Translations under genes and position numbers: made by a program | Notes under the pieces: generated by a model | Databases searched by the model: none | Seen by the model: the letters and a program-made list of their open reading frames with translations, nothing else | What the model was told of the DNA's origin: nothing | Assembly: GCF_042237075.1 (NCBI RefSeq) | Contig: NZ_JBCGDC010000010.1 | Location: 1-64,000 of the forward strand | From: Polymorphospora lycopeni | GTDB taxonomy: Bacteria; Actinomycetota; Actinomycetes; Mycobacteriales; Micromonosporaceae | Direction of reading: 5' to 3' | Length of the DNA: 64,000 nt | In this document: positions 57,752 through 64,000 of the stretch, in pieces | How positions within the stretch are numbered: the stretch's first letter is position 1 | Layout: each line of letters begins with the position of its first letter

Positions 57752-58119
57752 AGCTCCAGGCTCTCCTCGATCAGACGGAGCTGGTGGCGGGCGAACGCGA
57801 GGTTGGCCCGGGTCTTGCTCACCGCCAGGTAGAGGAACAGGCCCTTGCCGGAGGGTGAGCTGAGCGGACGGATGAGGTGGTACTGGGTGTCCAGTGTGAT
57901 CAGGATGTCTTCGATGCCGTCGGTGAGCTTCAGCATTTCGATTGTCCGCATCTTCGCCCGGACCACGTCTGTGTTCCCGGCGGCGGCGACCGTGAGGTCC
58001 AGTTCGGCGGACCCCCCGGCCACACCCAGCGTCATGCCGCTGGTGTAGTCGACCAGCGCCACGCCGATCGCGCCTTCGATGGACATTGCGCTCTTGAGCG
58101 CCACGTCGAGGTTTGCCAC
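57748..58119 (-). CDS. Roadblock/LC7 domain protein
   Basis: This 123-residue protein reads VANLDVALKSAMSIEGAIGVAL, VDYTSGMTLGVAGG, EDILITLDTQYHLIRPL and GLFLYLAVSKTRANLAFARH, a compact roadblock fold close to those beside actinobacterial conservons. The GTG at 58119 has AAAGG 8 nt upstream; a TTG at 58137 is in frame. The two roadblock genes overlap, so they probably form a heteromer. No GTPase gene is adjacent. Confidence 0.83.
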   Translation of the reverse strand: MANLDVALKSAMSIEGAIGVALVDYTSGMTLGVAGGSAELDLTVAAAGNTDVVRAKMRTIEMLKLTDGIEDILITLDTQYHLIRPLSSPSGKGLFLYLAVSKTRANLAFARHQLRLIEESLEL

Positions 58120-58389
58120 GCTGCTTGCCTTTCGCAATGAACGGCGTCATCGCGCCGGTCGCCCATCGCCGGACCGACGGTGGGTACGGCCGGCCGATCG
58201 GCCGACGCCGTGGGACGTTCCCCCCGGGGTCGAGATTTGCACACCCCTTGTCCGTTCGCACCGGTCGAAGTGTGTTTAGCCTGGACAGCTAACTCTGCGT
58301 TGACCTGTGCGTGGGGCGAACCCGTCGATACGACCGATGTCCGAGAGCGGACCGGATTTGCTTCCCGAGCCGCCGGTGACACTGCGTGA
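58120..58389. other. Intergenic region upstream of the roadblock genes
   Basis: 270 nt without a convincing gene. TTTAGCCTGGACAGCTAAC at about 58273 contains TAGCCT and may be a promoter, but its orientation is unsettled. Confidence 0.35.
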
Positions 58390-59757
58390 TCAACTGTGGC
58401 CCGGGCTGACCCGCTCAGCGCGGCTCGTCGACCTGGCCGAGGGGTGGGCGGAACCGGCCCGCCGGCGGCGCGGCGCGGCCGGCCGGCCNNNNNNNNNNNN
58501 NNNNNNNNNNNNNNNNNNNNNNNNNNNNNNNNNNNNNNNNNNNNNNNNNNNNNNNNNNNNNNNNNNNNNNNNNNNNNNNNNNNNNNNNNNNAACCGGCCC
58601 GCCGGCGGCGCGGCGCGGCCGGCCGGCCGCGCCGGTGACCGCCGGAGGTCGCGGTCGGGCCGTGGCGGGCCCGAACCCGGCGGATCGTCGTCGGGCTCCG
58701 GTCCGGTCCTGGTCAGCTCCGACAACACGTGTGCCAGGTGGTGCGAGGTGGCCCAGGCGATCCAGCTCGTCGGCGTACCCGGTCCCGGGGTGCGGCGGGC
58801 CCGCCGGGCGATCTCCCGGTCGCCCCACGACAGCGCCGCGCCCGCCCAGTGCGGCGAGGAGGTGAGCCGGCCGCAGAGGTCGTAGAAACGGTCGTCCGGC
58901 CGGCCGCCGCCGTGCCGGGCCCAGCGGTAGATCCACCAGGCGTCCGGCGTGGTGTAGCGCATGGTGGGCAGCGGCCGGGACGGATGGTCGCCCGGTCCCG
59001 GCTGCGGCGCGGTGACCCCGTGGTCGCCGAAGCCGACCGGCAGGTGCCGGATCCGCCGCCACAGTTCGGCCTCCCAGCGCGGCAACCGGGTCGCGACGTT
59101 GCGCGGCAGGTGGGACAGGGTCGGTGGCATCGCACCCGCGGCGACGGTGACCGACCGCCACCGTTCGCCGATCGCCCAGCCCAGCACCCGCCGTACGGTG
59201 TGCTCGGCGTCGGGCAGGTCGCCCCGGTAGGTCAGGGACCCGAGGTCGATGACGAGGTCGCAGCGCTCGGGCAACAGCCCGGTACGCCGCCACACCCGGT
59301 CGCAGGCGCGGGTCGCGGTCGCCGGGCCGGGCGCCTCGTCGGGGCGCAGGCGCAGGATGGCCCGCCGGTCGTGCATCCGGGCGGCGTCGCCGTACGCGGT
59401 CAGCCGCCGGGCGCTGTCGGTGACCCGGAGCACCGGCAGCATCGGGATGCCCCAGCCGGCGAGGTATTCGGCGAGGTCCCGGGCCGGGTACGACAGCCCG
59501 CCGTCGGGCTCGGGCAGGTCGGCGAGGTCGACCCCGATCCGCAGCCCGTGGGGCAGCCGGTCGCCGGCGCTCCGGAAGAAGTCGTACGCGTCCTGCACCG
59601 GCCCCTTCGCGGTGGACTGCACGACCAGGATCGGGGTGACCGACGGGATCCAGCCGGCGTCGAGGTGCCCGAGCGCGTCCAACTCACCGCGCCGGGCGCG
59701 CAGGATCGGCCGGTAGACGGTCTCCTGTGGACGATCCAGATCGACGAACCCCGTCAT
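58390..59757 (-). CDS. Beta-family protein (T4 beta protein-like), C-terminus interrupted by assembly gap
   Basis: The start MTGFVDLDRPQETVYRPILR, then RARRGELDALGHLD and PILVVQSTAKGPVQDAYDF, and middle segments such as LIDLG-type CDLVIDLGSLTYRGDL, follow the beta protein family first seen in T4-like phages, usually about 350-370 residues. ATG 59757 has TACATT 6 nt upstream (leaderless). About 390 residues are read before the N-run. The part beyond it is only an arithmetical continuation of the frame across 103 N, so the true stop is unknown. The flanking 37-nt repeats make the gap unreliable. Confidence 0.65.
   Translation of the reverse strand: MTGFVDLDRPQETVYRPILRARRGELDALGHLDAGWIPSVTPILVVQSTAKGPVQDAYDFFRSAGDRLPHGLRIGVDLADLPEPDGGLSYPARDLAEYLAGWGIPMLPVLRVTDSARRLTAYGDAARMHDRRAILRLRPDEAPGPATATRACDRVWRRTGLLPERCDLVIDLGSLTYRGDLPDAEHTVRRVLGWAIGERWRSVTVAAGAMPPTLSHLPRNVATRLPRWEAELWRRIRHLPVGFGDHGVTAPQPGPGDHPSRPLPTMRYTTPDAWWIYRWARHGGGRPDDRFYDLCGRLTSSPHWAGAALSWGDREIARRARRTPGPGTPTSWIAWATSHHLAHVLSELTRTGPEPDDDPPGSGPPRPDRDLRRSPARPAGRAAPPAGRXXXXXXXXXXXXXXXXXXXXXXXXXXXXXXXXXXXGRPAAPRRRRAGSAHPSARSTSRAERVSPGHS
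58452..58628. repeat. Identical 37-nt sequences on both sides of the assembly gap
   Basis: 58452-58488 and 58592-58628 are identical, GC-only except for two A. They look like the two ends of one sequence that failed to join, or two units of a tandem repeat. Confidence 0.9.
58489..58591. other. Assembly gap (103 N)
   Basis: A run of 103 undetermined bases. The length may be arbitrary. Confidence 0.99.
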
Positions 59758-60001
59758 TTACCCAATGTATCCAGATGAATGCGAATGGTGACAGGTTGTT
59801 CCGTCGTACTTCTGATCGAGAATCAGCCACGACGGCCGCCGTCGCGGGCCGGTGGGATCCATCGTCACCGGCCGCCCGACAATGATGGGCGTGGCGGCCC
59901 GGCGGCCGTGGCGGCTACCGGGCACGATAGGGACCGAACGGACGCACCGGGCGGTCCGTGGTCACCACGCGACGGCGCCGCCCCCGACCCCGGGAGGTGG
60001 T
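59758..60001. promoter_or_regulatory. Divergent promoter region of the beta-family and nuclease genes
   Basis: 244 nt. The leaderless -10 TACATT for the minus-strand gene is at 59769-59764. TCAGCCACGAC at about 59823 repeats part of the 15.0-kb inverted repeat arm. The nuclease gene has GGGAGG before its ATG. No other structure was found. Confidence 0.45.
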
Positions 60002-61144
60002 ATGACCAGCACCGAGCGGCGGCTTGCCGCACTACGCGGGCCGGTCGCGCCCAGGCGGCACAACGCCCGTACGATCGCCGCCCTCACCGGCAACCCCGGC
60101 TGCACCCGCCGCGCCGTGCTCGACTCGGCCAGCATCGACAAGCAGCGGATCGCCGCCCACGTCGGTTATCCGGGCCGCTTCGGCCAGTCCCAGTTCGCCA
60201 TCACCCGGGGCAACGCGTTCGAGGCCAGGGTCAAGGAGAACGGCTGCGCCGAACTGCTCGACCTGCTGCGCCAGCGGCTCGGCGTGCCGATCCCCGAGGC
60301 GGCGTACGACGACCTGGCCGGTACGCCGGCCACCGACATCGTCCAGCCGGCCGTCGACGGCGGCAACGCCGAACGGCACGCCCGCTCGATGGAACTGCTG
60401 GTGCGGGCCGCCACCGACGGCGGCCCGACCAGCACCCTGTTCGACCATCCGATGCTGCGGCTCGACGTCGCCGGCCGGCCGGTCTACCTCGAACCCGACC
60501 TGATCGCACTCCAGGTCGGCGGCCGGTTCCACGTCGTGGAGATCAAGTCGTTCGCGGTCGTCGACGAACAGGCCGACGCGGCGAAGGTCTCCGCCGCGGC
60601 CACCCAGTCGGCCGTCTACGTGCTGGCGATGCGCCGGATGCTGGAGCAGGCCGGACTCGACCCGGAGATCGTCTCGCACGAGGTGGTGCTGGTCTGCCCG
60701 CGCGACTTCGCCAACCAGCCGACGGCCGCGCTCATCGACGTACGCAAGCAGCTGTCGACGCTGCGCCGGCAGCTCACCCGGATGGCCCGGGTCGACGACC
60801 TGCTGGCGCGGCTGCCCGGCGACCTCTCGTTCGACCTGGCCGTCGACGCGGACGGCACACCGACCCGGTCGCCGGCCGAACTCGCCACCGCACTGTCCGC
60901 GGTGGACGCCCGCTACGCGCCGGAGTGCCTGTCGGCGTGCGAACTGGCCTACTACTGCCGGCACGAGGCCGGGACCGGCACCGCCGCGCTCGGCCGGTCG
61001 GTACGTGAGGCGCTGGGCGGCATCGACTCGGTCGAGACCGTGCTCGCCCTGGCCGCCGGCGAGATCGAGCCCGACGACGACCAGGTCGAGGCGGCGCTGC
61101 GCCTGCGCACCGCCGCCCGGCTGCGGGCCGAGGCCCTGGCATGA
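60002..61144 (+). CDS. Cas4/RecB-like PD-(D/E)XK nuclease with probable [4Fe-4S] cluster
   Basis: In this 380-residue protein the nuclease core is VYLEPDLIALQVGGRF then HVVEIKSFAVVDEQADAAKV, giving the D...ExK motif and the following Q-rich helix (SAAATQSAVYVLAMRRM). One Cys near the start (C34, NPGCTRR) and three at the end (C309, C313, C319 in CLSACELAYYC) match the Fe-S cluster layout of Cas4/AddB-type exonucleases. No cas genes or CRISPR array are present, so a stand-alone repair or defence role is more likely. The next gene begins 31 nt later. Confidence 0.82.
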   Translation: MTSTERRLAALRGPVAPRRHNARTIAALTGNPGCTRRAVLDSASIDKQRIAAHVGYPGRFGQSQFAITRGNAFEARVKENGCAELLDLLRQRLGVPIPEAAYDDLAGTPATDIVQPAVDGGNAERHARSMELLVRAATDGGPTSTLFDHPMLRLDVAGRPVYLEPDLIALQVGGRFHVVEIKSFAVVDEQADAAKVSAAATQSAVYVLAMRRMLEQAGLDPEIVSHEVVLVCPRDFANQPTAALIDVRKQLSTLRRQLTRMARVDDLLARLPGDLSFDLAVDADGTPTRSPAELATALSAVDARYAPECLSACELAYYCRHEAGTGTAALGRSVREALGGIDSVETVLALAAGEIEPDDDQVEAALRLRTAARLRAEALA

Positions 61145-61175
61145 GCGACCCGTACGGCGCCGGCGGGGTGGCCGG

Positions 61176-62699
61176 GTGAGTGCCCTCGTCGCGCTGGCCC
61201 GGGCCAGGGCCGCCGCCACCGGCACGGCACAGCGGATCACCACGGTGCGGCACGTGCACATCGCCGACCGCCCGCTGGTCTTCGTACCCCTGGCGCTGGC
61301 CGGTGAGGCGAACGCCCCGCTGGGCTGCCTCGTCGGTCCGGCGTACGACGAGCCGACCCTGCTGGTGGTGCCGCAGCCGCGCAACCGCGACCAGCGGTTC
61401 GCCTTCGCCGACTCGCTCGCCGCCGTCATGCTGACCTATCTGGACAGCTTCCGCGGTGCCGCCGAGGCGGTGCCGACCGACCGGGGCCGGGACGTGCGCT
61501 ACCGGTTCGTCGACGCGCCGCAGGTCCTGGTCCCCAACCCGGCCGGCATCGGGTTCGTCCGCCTGCTGGGCCGGTCGACCCGGTTCCGCCGTACCGACGG
61601 CGACTATCCGGTGCCGATGTCGGTGCCGTTGCTCGGCCGGTGGCTGACGTTCCTCGCCGACCGGGCCGAGATGCCCGGGTCGTCGATGCTGATCGCCGCC
61701 ACCGACGCGCTGTCGGCGCACTGGGTCACCGGGCAGAGCGCGCTGGAGGACGCCCACCTCGGCTCGCTGCTCGGCTGGATCTCGCCGCCGCCCGGCCGTA
61801 CCGGTGCGCAGGCCGGGCGGGACGCCGAGGACCCGGCGGTCTGCCCGCCGGCCGGCCCGGCGACCGACCCCACCTTCGACAACGACGTACTGGCCCCGCT
61901 GGTCCGCGCGATCCGCGACGCCGAGACCGTCGGGGCCGGCGACGGTCCGGCCCACGCGCAAGGGCTACGCGCCACCGCCGAGCTGACGGACGCCCTGCAC
62001 GGCCAGCTCGAACCGACCTGGCGGGCCATGTGGGACGCGGTCACCCTGTTGCGCGAACTGCCCGCCGGGGCCCGGGTCGCCGGGCGGTGGGCCGACGACC
62101 GGGACGCCTACAGCGACTACGCCGTCTACGTCGACGGCGGCCACCCGCAGCCGAGACGCGACGGCGCGGTCGCCGCCGCCCAGCGCCTGCACCGGCTGGA
62201 GAAGGCACTCACCTCCTACGCCGTGCAGCGGGCGTACGACGACCCCCTGGTCATGGCCGAATACCGGCTGACCGGCGAGGCGTTCGTCGGCGAGGTGACC
62301 CTCGCCGACGCGAAGCGGGTCGACGACAGCGGCAAGCGGCCGGTGCTGCGCCCCCGGATCCAGGTCGTCACCGCGGACCCGGTACGACTGACCCCCGGCA
62401 CGGTCCTGATCTCACCGTCCCGGCCGGCGCAGAAGGCGAGGATCTGCTTCGTCACGACCGCCCCGGGAGAGTCGAAGACCGAGGTGGTGCTCGAACTCTC
62501 CGGCGGCATGGGGCGGTCGCTGACCGCCGCGCCGGGCAGCGTGCCCGAGGTCGGGGAGCGGCTCTGCTACACCACGATCACCGACGGCTTCAGCCCGCCG
62601 GGCACCTTCCCGGCGCGGGAGGCGACGCCGTGGACACACGGCGGGCCGCCGGTCGACGGCGCGCCCAGCGACGCCGAGGCGGCCGAAGACTGGTCCTGA
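61176..62699 (+). CDS. Unknown partner protein of the RecB-like nuclease
   Basis: I do not recognise this 507-residue protein. It is soluble and starts VSALVALARARAAATGTAQR; a middle part has LEKALTSYAVQRAYDDPLVMAEYRL (by position ~345-370), and the C-terminal ~140 residues look beta-rich (PRIQVVTADPVRLTPGTVLI, ARICFVTTAPGESKTEVVLE). No Walker motifs are seen, so it is not the helicase usually coupled to such nucleases, though it may be its accessory. It abuts the convergent HxlR gene with no bases between stops. Confidence 0.65.
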   Translation: MSALVALARARAAATGTAQRITTVRHVHIADRPLVFVPLALAGEANAPLGCLVGPAYDEPTLLVVPQPRNRDQRFAFADSLAAVMLTYLDSFRGAAEAVPTDRGRDVRYRFVDAPQVLVPNPAGIGFVRLLGRSTRFRRTDGDYPVPMSVPLLGRWLTFLADRAEMPGSSMLIAATDALSAHWVTGQSALEDAHLGSLLGWISPPPGRTGAQAGRDAEDPAVCPPAGPATDPTFDNDVLAPLVRAIRDAETVGAGDGPAHAQGLRATAELTDALHGQLEPTWRAMWDAVTLLRELPAGARVAGRWADDRDAYSDYAVYVDGGHPQPRRDGAVAAAQRLHRLEKALTSYAVQRAYDDPLVMAEYRLTGEAFVGEVTLADAKRVDDSGKRPVLRPRIQVVTADPVRLTPGTVLISPSRPAQKARICFVTTAPGESKTEVVLELSGGMGRSLTAAPGSVPEVGERLCYTTITDGFSPPGTFPAREATPWTHGGPPVDGAPSDAEAAEDWS

Positions 62700-63104
62700 T
62701 CACGCCCGTCCCGGCTCGCCGTGGTCGTTGGCCCGGTCGTACGCCTCGCGGGCGGCGGCGATCGCGGCGCGGTGCCGTTCGGCCCATCCGGTCAGCTCGA
62801 GCAGCGAGCGGTACAGCTCGCGGGCCATGTCGGTGGCGACGTACTCGACGCGGGGCGGGACCGTGGGATAGACCGTGCGGATGAGCAGGCCGTCGCGTTC
62901 CAGGTTGCGCAGGGTCAGGGTGAGCATCCGCCGGCTGATCCCCTTGACGTTGCGTTCCAGTTCGGTGAAGCGCACCGGTCCGTGGGTCGCCTCGACCAGG
63001 ATGCCGATGCTCCACTTGCCGCTGACCCGGTTGAGCACGTCGTAGACCGTGCACACCTGCGGGGTGTGCGCCTCGGCCGGCACATCCGTGTTCCCCTGGG
63101 ACAT
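62700..63104 (-). CDS. HxlR-family transcription regulator
   Basis: This 134-residue protein is a typical HxlR winged helix: VCTVYDVLNRVSGKWSIGIL (Cys near the start of the HTH), GPVRFTELERNVKGISRRML, TLTLRNLERDGLLIRTVYPT and PPRVEYVATDMAREL. It is divergent from the MFS gene, whose control is its likely role. The ATG has AGGAGGCAC upstream. Confidence 0.92.
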   Translation of the reverse strand: MSQGNTDVPAEAHTPQVCTVYDVLNRVSGKWSIGILVEATHGPVRFTELERNVKGISRRMLTLTLRNLERDGLLIRTVYPTVPPRVEYVATDMARELYRSLLELTGWAERHRAAIAAAREAYDRANDHGEPGRA

Positions 63105-63202
63105 GAAAGTGCCTCCTTCCGGCGTCGTTGATGGTCACACATCATGGGTTCAGTAACAAAAGGTGCCCCATTGAGTGCGCGCCGAATCCGTGAAGGAGAA
63201 CG
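63105..63202. promoter_or_regulatory. HxlR/MFS divergent control region
   Basis: 98 nt. TGATG-GTCACA-CATCA at 63129-63144 is a short inverted repeat, and GTTACT lies next to it on the minus strand; both suit an operator for the HxlR dimer. AAGGAG lies before ATG 63203. Confidence 0.4.
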
Positions 63203-64000
63203 ATGTCCGGACCCACCATGCCCGCCGCCCGCCGGTGGCTGGCGCTCGGCCCTGTCGATCGTCCTGCTCGCGCTGTTCGTGATCCGGCAGGCGACCGCCC
63301 GCCAGCCGCTGCTGCCGCTGCGGATCTTCCGCTCCCGCGCGGTGTCCGGCGCCAACCCGGTGATGCTGCCGCTGGTTGCCGGCATGTTCGGCTTCCAGTT
63401 CCTGACCGCGCTCTACCTCCAGCGCCTGCTGGACCTGGACGCGCTGCGTACCGGGTTCGCCTTCCTGCCCACCCCGCTGGTCATCGCGCTGGTCTCGGTC
63501 GGGGTCGCCGGCCGGCTCGCCGCCCGGTTCGGCCCGCGTACCGTGTCGGCGGCCGGCCTGACCACGATCGCCGCCGGACTCCTGCTGCTCGCCCGGGTCC
63601 CGGCCGACGCCCGGTACGCCGTCGACGTGCTGCCCGCCCTCGTCCTGGTCGGTGCCGCGTTCGGGGCGGTCCTGCCGGCCCTGATGGGGCAGGCCATGTC
63701 CGCCGCGACGCCGGACGACTCCGGCCTCGCGTCCGGGCTGGTCAACACGACCCAGCAGGTCGGTGTCGCGATCGGCGCGGCGGTGCTGGCGACCCTGGCG
63801 TCGACGCGTACCGGTGCGTTGCTCGGGCAGGGGGAGAGCGTCGCCGCCGCCCTGGCCGGCGGCTTCCGGCTCGCGTACGCGGCCAGCGCCGCGTTCGCCC
63901 TGGCCGCGGCGGTGGTGGCGGTGCTCCTCCCGCGCCCGCCGGCGGAGGTGCCGGTGGCCTCGACACCTGATCACCGCGGCCGGCCCGGCCGGTGGCGCCG
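63203..64000 (+). pseudogene. MFS drug transporter (DHA2-like), internally deleted and frameshifted, runs out of window
   Basis: The start MSGPTMPAARRWLALG, with AAGGAG upstream, is a normal MFS N-terminus, but it continues in a meaningless frame. From about 63252 a second frame encodes the C-terminal half of an MFS pump (SIVLLALFVIRQATARQPLL, PLRIFRSRAVSGANPVMLPL, LASGLVNTTQQVGVAIGAAV). The first six or more membrane segments are missing, so roughly 700-800 nt were deleted with a frame change (size inferred from family length). The second frame is open to the window end. It cannot make a working 14-helix carrier. Confidence 0.8.

Noticed and set aside
58390..58488. C-terminal 30 residues of the beta-family protein after the N-run
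   Set aside because: The reading frame across 103 N of unknown true length is not evidence, and the composition is low-complexity.
60002..61144. Nuclease as a CRISPR Cas4
   Set aside because: No other cas gene and no repeat-spacer array in the window.
61141..61179. Tiny ORF between nuclease and partner gene
   Set aside because: Thirteen codons without a ribosome site; it is just the intergenic spacer.

Overview
The window is a very GC-rich chromosome segment with strong third-position GC bias, frequent GTG and TTG starts, and many genes whose -10 box (TANNNT) lies 6 to 8 nt before the start codon, which suggests leaderless mRNAs. Mycothiol-type DinB proteins, roadblock/LC7 proteins, a conflict-type operon with QAGRDI tags and gene starts that read VSER/MSERSE all point to an actinomycete, most likely a member of the Micromonosporaceae (inference; no marker gene in the window settles it). 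The sequence is a draft: positions 58489-58591 are N.

Layout. 1-2.1 kb: partial ssb and an alpha/beta hydrolase. 2.1-12.9 kb: a minus-strand nitrate assimilation operon (narK, molybdenum nitrate reductase, FAD/[2Fe-2S] reductase, nirB, nirD) that also carries siroheme genes (HemD-type synthase with a winged-helix tail, CbiX-type chelatase) and ends near an acyl-CoA thioesterase. 13.2 kb: tRNA-Arg. 13.4-23 kb: mixed housekeeping and unknown genes, including a large secreted reprolysin-like metalloprotease, an XRE-cupin regulator, peptide deformylase, a DUF2786 protein and a macro-domain protein. 23.1-30.7 kb: a complete linear azol(in)e peptide (streptolysin S-like) cluster on the minus strand. 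It holds two almost identical 41-residue precursors, SagB-, SagC- and SagD-like synthetase genes, two CPBP-type membrane proteases, an ABC exporter and a methyltransferase. 31-49 kb: accessory metabolism and regulators (GNAT, MOSC, MscS channel, MoxR/VWA pair, GlxA-type regulator, MFS, LuxR regulator, heme oxygenase-DUF2470 fusion) and an unusual nucleotidyltransferase-methyltransferase fusion. 49.1-55.8 kb: a tight operon of a Crp/Fnr regulator, a nucleotide-cyclase-like protein, a P-loop protein, an SPFH-like protein, a DUF4407 membrane protein and a small tag protein. 56-58 kb: small redox proteins and two roadblock/LC7 proteins. 58.4-62.7 kb: a beta-family protein interrupted by the assembly gap, then a Cas4/RecB-like Fe-S nuclease with an unknown partner. 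62.7-64 kb: an HxlR regulator divergent from an internally deleted MFS transporter.

The two strongest candidates for little-described systems are the streptolysin S-like cluster with twin precursors and the Crp/cyclase-like/NTPase/SPFH/DUF4407 operon. Three proteins of the latter share a short terminal tag. Four long inverted repeats lie between genes, three of them in divergent gene gaps, and are not explained by ordinary terminators.
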